From: Saprospiraceae bacterium
GTDB lineage: Bacteria > Bacteroidota > Bacteroidia > Chitinophagales > Saprospiraceae
Direction of reading: 5' to 3'
Assembly (NCBI GenBank): GCA_021739645.1
Contig: JAIPBL010000049.1
Coordinates: 1 to 47,124, forward strand
Length of the DNA: 47,124 bases
In this document: piece after piece, positions 40,128 through 47,124 of the stretch
Position numbering within the stretch: position 1 is the stretch's first letter
How the letters are laid out: every line of letters starts with the position of its first letter
Notes under the pieces: model-generated
The model's database searches: none
What the model was told of the DNA's origin: nothing
The model's input: only the letters and a program-made list of their open reading frames with translations
Translations under genes and position numbers: made by a program

Positions 40128-42020
40128 TTACTGCAAAACCACATTGTCCACCCGATAGGTTGTCGTCTGGCCGCCAGGCCCACTGCCCTCGTACTTGAAT
40201 CCGATGGCTACCTTCTGTCCGATGTAACTTGACAGGTCAATATCGTCGGAAAAAATCCACTCGTTGTCCACGTTTGGAGCGCCAGCAATCGTTGCGCCAG
40301 CAAGCGGCGACCAGGTGGCTGCAGTCGGGTCGCAGTTGAAGTCGGTAGAAATCCAGACCGTAAGTCCAGCTTGCACATAAAACGATTTAGCAGTCTCAAA
40401 AGATAGTGTTTTTGGAGCGTTGATATCGAGCAGTGGTGTTACCAGCCAAGCGGTCATGTTGGCCTCTGTATCATTGAAGGCGGTTGCTTGAGCATAGGTA
40501 TTGTTGTCGGCCGCAAAATATTTGTAAATCCAGGAGCGGGTTCCCACGGTCGCTTTGTTTACCCAACCTGTCAGTGCAATGGAGGCATTGTTTGCCCCAC
40601 TGGTGAAGGCTTCATTCAAATCGCCTACCACAAGTGGCGGATTGCCGTTTTCGCAGGGGTTGTTGCCGCCAGTGCCACCGCCCATACCGAGCTTAATGTT
40701 GTCCACCCGGAAGGTACCGGTTTGACCAGTGCCACTGCCACCCACGTAGTGGAAGCCGATGGCGATTTTTTGACCAACATAAGCTGTCAAATCTATGTCG
40801 CCTGAAGGCACCCATAGATTGTCTGTACTTTGCTCTGCACCAGTGGCCAATGTTGGATTCAAAGCCTGCCAAGTAGCAGTAGTTGGGTCGCACTGGAAAT
40901 CAGTTGAAATCCAAACAGAGAGGCCATCGTGTGTGAAGTATGCTTTAGCCGTTTCAAAAGTAAGCACCTGCGCCTGGGTCAAGTCAATCCGTGGAGAAAC
41001 CAGCCAAGTGTCCATCTCTGGGGAAGCGTCATTGTAGGCCGTTGCTTGGGCGTAAATATTGCCAGAAAACGCTTTCGCTTGCCAAACCCGAGTGCCTTTC
41101 AGCGCAATATTGGTCCAGCCAGTCAGGTTCACCGGGTCAAAATCAGCCAAGGATTCGAAACCCTCGTCCACGCCAGCCACTACTGGAACCGGGCCGTTGG
41201 CACAGGGGTCAGGTCCGACCGGGCCGCTGCAACGAGGGCCGCTCATGTCCACATCGTTCATATCACGCACGACGAACTGGAGGTCATTCCTGTAAATTTG
41301 GAGAATTCCTGTCAAAGTGCCGCCGTCGTTTGGAAGGCTTACGCCCGCAAAATCTGCGTAACCACTGGTTCGGACGAGGAGCGTCACCCCGTCGCAGTCC
41401 TCCAAATCACGGTTGTAAGTGGTGCGGGTCACCGGGTCGGCGAAGGTAAGTGCCGTATCTGCCAGGACAAATTGAACATCTGTGACCGTCACCAGCGTAT
41501 TCACGTCATCGAAAGTCAGCTCACTGATTTTCCTGACTTTGGGCACTGGTGGTGTTGCTGATTTTATACCCCGAATCAGGTGGTCGCTCACTTTGATGAT
41601 ATTGCCAAGTTGGCCATCGTCGGTGATGAACCCGCCCAATTGGAAAAGGTTGTTGTAATCGCCAATCACAAGCCCCTTGCATTTGATATATACCTCACGG
41701 CCTACCGGGTAAAGCGTGTAGCTGTCGGTCGTTTCGATTTTCACCATGATGCCGCCCGTTTCATCTTGAATGACGAACGATTGGTACAGGTTGCCGCTGG
41801 CATCGTCGCCCACAACCGTACCTTTCACTATCCAATCTTCGGCAATGGTCTCCAGCTCCCCAATCGTGTGGAGGGCTTTTACTTGCGCAATGGTCGCATT
41901 GGCGGTCAGTCCGGGGTCAGTTCCGTCGGTTGGCGGCTGGTCGAAATCTTCTTTGAGGCAGGCGTTGAAAAGGACGCCAAGGAATAATGCAGGAAGGAAA
42001 AATTTGATTAAGTTCTTCAT
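40128..42020 (-). CDS. DUF5689 lipoprotein with two choice-of-anchor-J modules
   Basis: 630 residues. A lipoprotein signal is visible (FFLPALFLGVLFNAC, Cys-21). Residues about 45-270 fit DUF5689 (OB-like: DWIVKGTVVGDDASGNLY with SFVIQDETGGIMVKI). Two repeated modules of about 160 residues follow (about 285-450 and 470-630), each like choice-of-anchor-J domains: YAQATAYNDASPEMDTWLVS, VWISTDFQCDPTTATW and IAIGFHYVGGSG; the second copy has the same landmarks (YAQATAFNDTEANM). It begins 100 bases after the TonB receptor stop, on the same strand, so it is probably its surface-exposed partner lipoprotein, in the position SusD takes beside SusC, although the fold is different. The ligand is unknown. 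Confidence 0.85.
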   Translation of the reverse strand: MKNLIKFFLPALFLGVLFNACLKEDFDQPPTDGTDPGLTANATIAQVKALHTIGELETIAEDWIVKGTVVGDDASGNLYQSFVIQDETGGIMVKIETTDSYTLYPVGREVYIKCKGLVIGDYNNLFQLGGFITDDGQLGNIIKVSDHLIRGIKSATPPVPKVRKISELTFDDVNTLVTVTDVQFVLADTALTFADPVTRTTYNRDLEDCDGVTLLVRTSGYADFAGVSLPNDGGTLTGILQIYRNDLQFVVRDMNDVDMSGPRCSGPVGPDPCANGPVPVVAGVDEGFESLADFDPVNLTGWTNIALKGTRVWQAKAFSGNIYAQATAYNDASPEMDTWLVSPRIDLTQAQVLTFETAKAYFTHDGLSVWISTDFQCDPTTATWQALNPTLATGAEQSTDNLWVPSGDIDLTAYVGQKIAIGFHYVGGSGTGQTGTFRVDNIKLGMGGGTGGNNPCENGNPPLVVGDLNEAFTSGANNASIALTGWVNKATVGTRSWIYKYFAADNNTYAQATAFNDTEANMTAWLVTPLLDINAPKTLSFETAKSFYVQAGLTVWISTDFNCDPTAATWSPLAGATIAGAPNVDNEWIFSDDIDLSSYIGQKVAIGFKYEGSGPGGQTTTYRVDNVVLQ

Positions 42021-42120
42021 TATAAAAAAGGATTGAAGGATTGGTGGATTGAAGGATTGAAGAGGTTTAGTGTCTTGGGTTTCACGACTAGCTTCCCGTG
42101 AAACCTGAAACCTGAAACCA

Positions 42121-44871
42121 TCAGAACCGTAGCGCCCCCATCAGAAAGAAGTTGGTGCCGTAGGCGTAAAAATATTTTGGAGCAAAAACGTTTGTGCCGT
42201 TGTCAAAATCTGCCCTATCAAAGCGGAGCTGTTCGAAGCCTCCCGTTCTGAAACTGGCGTTCAGCAAGTTGGTAACGCCAAGTGTCAAATTGAAAAACAC
42301 ACCATCGCTGATTTTGTAAGATTTATTGGCAAAAAGGTCAAAAGTGTAAGCACTTGGAAGGCGCTCCTGGTCAATCTTTCTGTCGTAATTGGCATCGCCC
42401 ACCTGGTCGCCGAATACCGCATCAGTGGTGCGGCGGTAAGGGTTCACGTCGATGTAATTCCTGTCAAAATAATTGACGGTAACGCTGGCAGACCAGAAAT
42501 TTGGAGAACGATATTCCAGTGACCCACTGTATGCCGTTTGAGGTGTGCTTGGGATGTAAAAGTTCTTTAGGTAAGATGTGCCCCGGTTTTGAATCACCCC
42601 GTCATCGTCAATTACGAAGATGGCATTTGGTCGGGAGGTGTAAATATATTCCCCCACAGACGCCACCCCAGTAAAAGAAATCGTGGGTGTAATCTTGTAT
42701 TGCGCAGCAAACTCAACGCCAGCGTGGCGTTTGTCCGTACCAACGAGGATGCTGGTACCGAAGCCCCTCAAATCATCATCCAAGAAAAAACGGTTCACCT
42801 TTAACCCGTTCTTAAACTCCGTCAAAAAGAAGGTAGCACGAGCCTTCAACCGTGGCGAACGAATCTGGTAACCGGCCTCACCGCTGTAAATTTCCTCACT
42901 CGTTAAGCCCGGCACAAGTTGGTCACGGTTCCGGGCTGACACGTAGGCATTTCGAATGTCTGGTGCCCGGCTGATGTATGCGCCATTGGCGTAGAGGTAG
43001 TTCCGGCCATTTATTTTATAGGTTATTCCAGTCTTCCCGGCGTAGTTGAAGAAATTTTGCTTTTCTGAATCCCCGAATGAGCTGTTCGGATAGCGGCCGC
43101 TGCGGAAATTCCCAGTGCGCCAAAACGAAGTGCTCGTTGCTTCGCCAGCTACGAAAAAATCAATTTTGTTAAAGGTGAACTGGCCCTGAAGCCACGGGCC
43201 AAACCGGCGGCCCGTAATGTCATAGTCCCACTTGTAGTGGTCTCCTTTGCGCACGATTGGATCGGGATTGTTCAGGTCAAATTCTGGGGATTGACCTGGC
43301 AGTGGTGTGTCCAAGGCGAACCTGTCCACATTGACGTAATAGTCTCCACCAAGTAAGTCCTCCACCTGAGAAAAATAGTGCGTTTTTTCCTGCTGGAACT
43401 GCACCCCAAAATTGAGGGTCAAATGGTCGCTGATGATATTTTGATAAATAGTGTTCCCGCTCAGTCGGGTAAGGTCGGAGCGTTGGTCGCCGATGATGAC
43501 CTGCGACATGTTGCCCGGCGTGTTGTTGTACGACTGGCCGTTTAAGCGGTTTCCTTCGTAAATTTCATCCCACTGCACTTGCAGCAGGTCGGGGTTGTTG
43601 CGGTAAATTTCAGCTACCTGATTAGCGATGGCCTGTCCACCATTCCCAGGCAATGTATAGTAGCTGGGCAGTTTCCGGTAATAATCGGGGCGGGGGTCGG
43701 GGGAATTGAACCAATCCAGTTGGGTGCGGCCATAATGCCCTGTCAGGTAGCCTACGGCTGTTGTCAGGGTTGCTTTTTTGCTCATCGTCCAGTCATGGCG
43801 CAGCACACCGAAAGGCTGGTGGGCGTTCACCACCCTGGAGTCGCGCTTTCGACCATTTTGCCAACCCCAATTGGGATTGTAAAAATTGGTTCCAGCCAGG
43901 TCGTTCATTTCCTGTACGGATGGGCTTTGAGCCCCCCTGCGCACTGGTGAACCTATCACGGTCAAATTGAGCATGTGCCTATTGTTCAGCTTTTTGTCAA
44001 TTGAACCAAAATAAGACCATGCGTCATAAAAAGTACCTGGAACGTAGCCCTCCTCCGCCCAGCGGCGGCTGCCGGAAAATGAAAATGCCCAACCATTTGC
44101 CAGCATTCCCGTGTTCCAAGTGGCCATGATTCGACCAGTGTAGGAGCGATTTCCGTACATGTAAGATACCCGTTTGCCCGTGCGCTGCTCGCTTGCTCGG
44201 GTATCAATTGCGGCAGCACCACCAATACCACCGAAGCTGTAGGTCGATGGGCTTAGGTCAATCGTGCTTTCCCGGTTGCGGGTCACGTCGTTGAGTCCGC
44301 CCCAAGTGCTCCAATAGACCGAGCCAGTTTCGAGGTTGTTCACCAAAATGCCGTTGAAAAGCGTTGGCGTCTCGGCGTCGTATCCCCTGATTTCGAAGCC
44401 GCCAGTGCTCAAGTTGAACGAAGCTGCATTTACAAAGGGGTCACGGGAGGCCGAAAGGATGCCGGAAATATTCTGCTCGCCCCTCGCACCTTCATCATCA
44501 CCGGAAAGTGAGATGATGGGGATGCGGTCTTCGTCCGTGACAAAATCCTTGGCACTGGGTTCTTGGGAAATTGTTACTGTCCCGATGTCCACCTTGGTCT
44601 GGTGGCTTTTAAGTTCTACCGTTTTATCGAAAGCCAAAAAACCGGCTTTGTAAAATGAGACAACTAACCCGCCGCCCCGGAGCCGAGGTTTTAGTGTAAA
44701 ATTGCCAGCGGCATCTGTCAAAGTTTCGGTGCCAGCGGCGGTGACTGTCACACCTTCCATGGGCTGGTTGGTGTTTTCGTCAGCAACCTGCCCTGTTATT
44801 TCGACCACTTGAGCGAAGGAAAAAACCGAAAAAAGGCAAGAAAATAGAAGGAGTAGAAAGGTTTGTTTCAT
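42121..44871 (-). CDS. TonB-dependent outer-membrane receptor (paired with DUF5689 lipoprotein)
   Basis: 916 residues from the ATG at 44871, giving a signal peptide (MKQTFLLLLFSCLFSVFSFA). The N-terminal carboxypeptidase-regulatory-like domain (about 22-95, VEITGQVADENTNQPMEGVT) leads to the plug (about 120-230, with GFEIRGYDAETPTLFNGI). The barrel ends in a phenylalanine (FFLMGALRF), the usual outer-membrane assembly signal. It would import an unknown large substrate. It is the first gene of a two-gene unit with the DUF5689 lipoprotein 100 bases downstream. A TACCTTTG promoter box lies 18 bases upstream of the start on the same strand. Confidence 0.93.
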   Translation of the reverse strand: MKQTFLLLLFSCLFSVFSFAQVVEITGQVADENTNQPMEGVTVTAAGTETLTDAAGNFTLKPRLRGGGLVVSFYKAGFLAFDKTVELKSHQTKVDIGTVTISQEPSAKDFVTDEDRIPIISLSGDDEGARGEQNISGILSASRDPFVNAASFNLSTGGFEIRGYDAETPTLFNGILVNNLETGSVYWSTWGGLNDVTRNRESTIDLSPSTYSFGGIGGAAAIDTRASEQRTGKRVSYMYGNRSYTGRIMATWNTGMLANGWAFSFSGSRRWAEEGYVPGTFYDAWSYFGSIDKKLNNRHMLNLTVIGSPVRRGAQSPSVQEMNDLAGTNFYNPNWGWQNGRKRDSRVVNAHQPFGVLRHDWTMSKKATLTTAVGYLTGHYGRTQLDWFNSPDPRPDYYRKLPSYYTLPGNGGQAIANQVAEIYRNNPDLLQVQWDEIYEGNRLNGQSYNNTPGNMSQVIIGDQRSDLTRLSGNTIYQNIISDHLTLNFGVQFQQEKTHYFSQVEDLLGGDYYVNVDRFALDTPLPGQSPEFDLNNPDPIVRKGDHYKWDYDITGRRFGPWLQGQFTFNKIDFFVAGEATSTSFWRTGNFRSGRYPNSSFGDSEKQNFFNYAGKTGITYKINGRNYLYANGAYISRAPDIRNAYVSARNRDQLVPGLTSEEIYSGEAGYQIRSPRLKARATFFLTEFKNGLKVNRFFLDDDLRGFGTSILVGTDKRHAGVEFAAQYKITPTISFTGVASVGEYIYTSRPNAIFVIDDDGVIQNRGTSYLKNFYIPSTPQTAYSGSLEYRSPNFWSASVTVNYFDRNYIDVNPYRRTTDAVFGDQVGDANYDRKIDQERLPSAYTFDLFANKSYKISDGVFFNLTLGVTNLLNASFRTGGFEQLRFDRADFDNGTNVFAPKYFYAYGTNFFLMGALRF

Positions 44872-44889
44872 ACAATGTATTTGTTGGTG

Positions 44890-44897
44890 CAAAGGTA
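44890..44897 (-). promoter_or_regulatory. Bacteroidota -7 box for the TonB receptor/DUF5689 unit
   Basis: TACCTTTG on the minus strand, a full match to TAnnTTTG, 18 bases before the start codon at 44871. No clear -33 TTG at the usual distance. Confidence 0.5.
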
Positions 44898-45039
44898 ACA
44901 AGCTCGTTCAGGTAAATTTATAACAGCCAAAATTTATCAAGCTTTAATCCTCAAAATAACAGGAAAACTATAAGTTGGCAGGTAGAGGGTGATTGCGACA
45001 TTGATTCCACAGCTTGAAACCTGCCATTTTTCCACACAC

Positions 45040-45074
45040 AAAAAAAACGGGTGCTGCGTTGGCAGCCCCGTTTT
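45040..45074 (-). terminator. Terminator after the PLP enzyme gene
   Basis: On the minus strand AAAACGGGGCTGC pairs with GCAGC-A-CCCGTTTT (one bulged base) and is followed by eight T. It is about 113 bases past the stop of the gene at 45188-46471 and before the TonB receptor start region. Confidence 0.85.
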
Positions 45075-45187
45075 CTTTTGGTGAAATATTTTTCTTTTGG
45101 AAAAAAAGCTTTCTTGGATTTCTTATAAAAATGGCCCTATTGCCATAAGGCACAAATAATGGGACGCCAAGTCGCCATCCGTGGTTT

Positions 45188-46471
45188 CTATAAGAAAGCC
45201 CTCTCTGGGTTGGTGGAACCTACCTTTTCCAGTGCTTGTCCCAAGTCATAAATCAAATCCTTTGCATGCTCAACACCCACGGAGAGCCTCACAAGGTTTG
45301 GGTTGATGCCCAGTTTCAGCTTTTCTTCGGGATCCATGCCAGCATGCGTCATGGAGGCGGGGTGCTGTGCCAGCGACTCTGTACTTCCCAAGCTGACGGC
45401 CAGTTTCACCAAATGAAGATTGTTCAAAAAAGCAAACGCTTCCGCTTCGCCGCCTCTCACTTCAAAGGAAATCATGGCGCCCGGCGATGAGCACTGTTTT
45501 TTGTAAAGTAGAAATTCGTCACCATCCTCGGGCGTGAGTAGGCCCAGGTAGAGTACCCGCTCGATTTTCGGGTGGGATTGTAGCCAAAGAGCCACTTTTT
45601 GGGCATTTTTTGCTTGCTTTTGCATCCTGATTTTCAGCGTTTCGAGGCTTCGCAACAGCAGCCACCCCGTCCAGGGGCCGGCCATGTTTCCGAGAAAAGT
45701 ACGCAGGGCTTTTACCCGCTGCATCAGCACCGAAGAACCGAGGCAAGCGCCTGCAATCACGTCACTGTGACCACCAATGTACTTGGTAGCGGAGTAGAGA
45801 ACGAGGTCGGCGCCGTGCTTCAAGGGATGCTGCCAGAGCGGCCCCATGTAGGTGTTGTCCACGGCCACCATCGGTTGGTGCTCTGGCGTGGCAAAATGGT
45901 CGGCCAAGCGTTTGCACATGGAAATGTCGAACAATGCGTTGGTCGGATTGGCGGGGGATTCAATGAAGACCATTCCCAGATTGGCGCCCTTCCCCGTTTT
46001 TTCAACCAGCTCGACCACCTCTTCGAAATTCATTCCCGGTGTGAACTCCACGGCTGAGATACCGAATTTCGACAAAACATGGGTGATAAAATGCCCTGTT
46101 CCACCGTAAATCGGGCCGCTATGCAGTAGTAAGTCGCCAGGTTTCAGGAACTCAAACATGGCCGTCGTGATGGCCGACATGCCGCTTTCGAACACGGCAC
46201 AATCCTCCGCCCCGTCCCAGAGGGTGAGCCTGTTTTCGAGGATTTCGAGGTCGGGGTTGTTGAGGCGGCTGTAAATCAAGCCAAGCTTTTCTTTTTCACC
46301 CTGCTCTCGCAGACCGTAGGCTACTTCGAAGAAGGCTTTGCCCTCCTCGGCAGTTTTAAAAACGAAAGTGGAAGTTTGGAAAATCGGGCATTTGATGGCA
46401 CCCTCCGACCACTCAGGACGGTAGCCGTATGACATCATCAAACTCTCTGGTTGGAACTTGTGCATTTTCAT
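45188..46471 (-). CDS. Cys/Met-metabolism PLP enzyme (cystathionine gamma-synthase/lyase family)
   Basis: 427-residue pyridoxal-phosphate enzyme of the trans-sulfuration group. The PLP lysine is K230 (LYSATKYIGGHSD), with the cofactor-binding region SGMSAITTAMF, YSRLNNPDLEILE and the Asp of VAVDNTYMGPL (D205). Family members make cystathionine, cleave it, or split methionine. The active-site cysteine typical of methionine gamma-lyases (in YGCT) is Gly here (IYGGTGHF), which argues against a strict methionine gamma-lyase but does not decide between synthase and lyase. It is divergent from an Lrp/AsnC regulator gene 159 bases away, which likely controls it. Length is slightly above the usual 390-400. 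Confidence 0.88.
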   Translation of the reverse strand: MKMHKFQPESLMMSYGYRPEWSEGAIKCPIFQTSTFVFKTAEEGKAFFEVAYGLREQGEKEKLGLIYSRLNNPDLEILENRLTLWDGAEDCAVFESGMSAITTAMFEFLKPGDLLLHSGPIYGGTGHFITHVLSKFGISAVEFTPGMNFEEVVELVEKTGKGANLGMVFIESPANPTNALFDISMCKRLADHFATPEHQPMVAVDNTYMGPLWQHPLKHGADLVLYSATKYIGGHSDVIAGACLGSSVLMQRVKALRTFLGNMAGPWTGWLLLRSLETLKIRMQKQAKNAQKVALWLQSHPKIERVLYLGLLTPEDGDEFLLYKKQCSSPGAMISFEVRGGEAEAFAFLNNLHLVKLAVSLGSTESLAQHPASMTHAGMDPEEKLKLGINPNLVRLSVGVEHAKDLIYDLGQALEKVGSTNPERAFL

Positions 46472-46493
46472 GATATTGAATTATTATTCGATG

Positions 46494-46524
46494 CAAAGTT
46501 GCGGGCTTTGGCAAATTGTTCCAA
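46494..46524 (-). promoter_or_regulatory. Probable promoter of the PLP enzyme gene
   Basis: On the minus strand TTG (46522-46524), 20 bases, then CAACTTTG (46494-46501), which differs from TAnnTTTG at one place. Its position, 23 bases before the start codon, and the divergent Lrp-type gene support a regulated promoter. Confidence 0.4.
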
Positions 46525-46562
46525 TGATTTACGTTAATGAAGAAAATGATTCTTTTTAAAGG

Positions 46563-46570
46563 TAATTTTG
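46563..46570 (+). promoter_or_regulatory. -7 box of the Lrp-type regulator gene
   Basis: TAATTTTG, a full match to TAnnTTTG on the plus strand, 60 bases before the ATG at 46631. The AT-rich, partly palindromic run at about 46530-46560 between the two promoters could be the regulator's binding site. Confidence 0.45.
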
Positions 46571-46630
46571 TGAAAAATAAATCTAAAAGCGGTTTTAAAA
46601 TTGTCTAATTTTGGAAAAATATTCCAAGCC

Positions 46631-47095
46631 ATGATTAAGTTTGATGCCCTCGACCTTCGAATCCTCGACCTCTTGCAGGAGGATGCCTATGCCACGCACA
46701 AGGAAATTGCTTCCAAATTGAACATGACCACCACGCCCATTTTTGAGCGGATTAAACGGTTGGAGCGGGATGGAATCATCCGAAAATATACGGCAGTGCT
46801 CGACCGGCAAAAGTTGGGTTTGAAACTCGCCGCCTTCTGCGACGTTCAGCTCAAGGTACACTCCACGCCTTTTCTCGAAAAGTTTGAACTCGAAATACAA
46901 TCCATCGAGGAAGTGCAGGAGGTTTACCATATCGCTGGCATGTACGACTACCTGCTCAAGGTGGTGGTAAAAGACATGGAAAGCTACCAGGCGTTTGTCT
47001 CTAAAAAATTGGCGGCGCTCGATAATATTGGCCGGGTGCAGAGTTCCTTTGTAATGAAGGAAATCAGCCATACCACCCGTTTTAAACTTGACTAA
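46631..47095 (+). CDS. Lrp/AsnC-family transcriptional regulator
   Basis: 154 residues from the ATG at 46631; a TTG ten codons earlier is weaker. The winged helix-turn-helix (about 1-60) reads LDLRILDLLQEDAYATHKEI then ASKLNMTTTPIFERIKRLER and DGIIRKYTAVLD. The C-terminal RAM ligand-binding domain (about 65-150) follows with FCDVQLKVHSTPFLEKFELE and VYHIAGMYDYLLKVVVKDME. Such proteins sense amino acids and form octamers or other oligomers that control amino acid genes. The divergent neighbour is a sulfur amino acid PLP enzyme, which is the most likely target. Size is normal and the start is after a TAnnTTTG box. Confidence 0.93.
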   Translation: MIKFDALDLRILDLLQEDAYATHKEIASKLNMTTTPIFERIKRLERDGIIRKYTAVLDRQKLGLKLAAFCDVQLKVHSTPFLEKFELEIQSIEEVQEVYHIAGMYDYLLKVVVKDMESYQAFVSKKLAALDNIGRVQSSFVMKEISHTTRFKLD

Positions 47096-47124
47096 ACGTC
47101 CCGTTTTTAACATACTCTAAGGAT

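Noticed and set aside
44968-45153. 61-codon minus-strand open frame after the PLP enzyme gene
   Set aside because: It runs across a strong terminator hairpin and has no family resemblance.
1-47124. CRISPR array, prophage, rRNA or tRNA genes
   Set aside because: No regularly spaced direct repeats, phage genes, rRNA segments or cloverleaf-like sequences were found by eye; apparent GGTTCGA-like matches are inside genes or lack a fold.

Overview
The window looks like chromosomal DNA from a member of the Bacteroidota, probably close to the Saprospiria/Chitinophagia group. Evidence for this includes several proteins with type IX secretion (T9SS) C-terminal sorting domains, a SprB-like repeat with a gliding-type (type B) C-terminus, two large TonB-dependent receptors with carboxypeptidase-regulatory-like N-termini, DUF4252, DUF4230, DUF5689 and DUF1573 proteins, and several promoter boxes of the Bacteroidota type (TAnnTTTG). 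The genus assignment is inference. There is no phage, integrase, transposase, CRISPR array, rRNA or tRNA.

Layout. 1-3.6 kb (minus strand): class II fructose-bisphosphate aldolase, then an ECF sigma factor, a one-helix membrane protein placed like an anti-sigma factor, and two DUF4252 proteins. 3.8-7.2 kb (plus): a 1109-residue Clp/Hsp100-like double AAA+ ATPase with a degenerate first module and a long C-terminal extension resembling the PCRF domain of peptide-release factors. It is followed by a small HTH protein. 7.8-13.1 kb (minus): TrmN6-like tRNA methyltransferase overlapping a VanZ-like protein, a BlaR1/M56-like membrane protein without its zinc site, and an ABC ATPase/permease pair. 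13.1-22.2 kb (minus): four very large secreted T9SS cargos, including a pappalysin-like (M43) metalloprotease whose signal peptide seems broken by a G9 tract. 22.2-28.2 kb: DUF4230 protein, DinB protein, dihydropteroate synthase, an unusual membrane protein and several palindromic intergenic elements.

28.1-31.1 kb: shikimate kinase diverges from a DUF1573 lipoprotein-YajC-PAP2 phosphatase-ZIP transporter run. 31.3-35.8 kb: a TonB-dependent receptor followed by a T9SS-exported alpha/beta-hydrolase-fold protein in which the serine nucleophile is replaced by glycine. 35.9-39.9 kb: thioredoxin-like TlpA-type protein, HI0933-type flavoprotein and an orphan Fic protein behind a palindrome. 40.1-44.9 kb (minus): TonB receptor followed by a DUF5689 lipoprotein with two choice-of-anchor-J modules. 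45.2-47.1 kb: a PLP enzyme of sulfur amino acid metabolism diverging from an Lrp/AsnC regulator.

How they work together. Most of the window is envelope and secretion biology: export (YajC, T9SS cargo), outer-membrane uptake (two TonB loci each with a surface partner), envelope-linked signalling (ECF sigma cassette, M56-like protein), with housekeeping metabolism between (aldolase, folate, shikimate, tRNA modification). The most unusual candidates are the AAA+/release-factor-like fusion, the pseudo-esterase paired with a TonB receptor, the zinc-less M56-like protein, and the Fic gene with its palindrome and apparently leaderless start.
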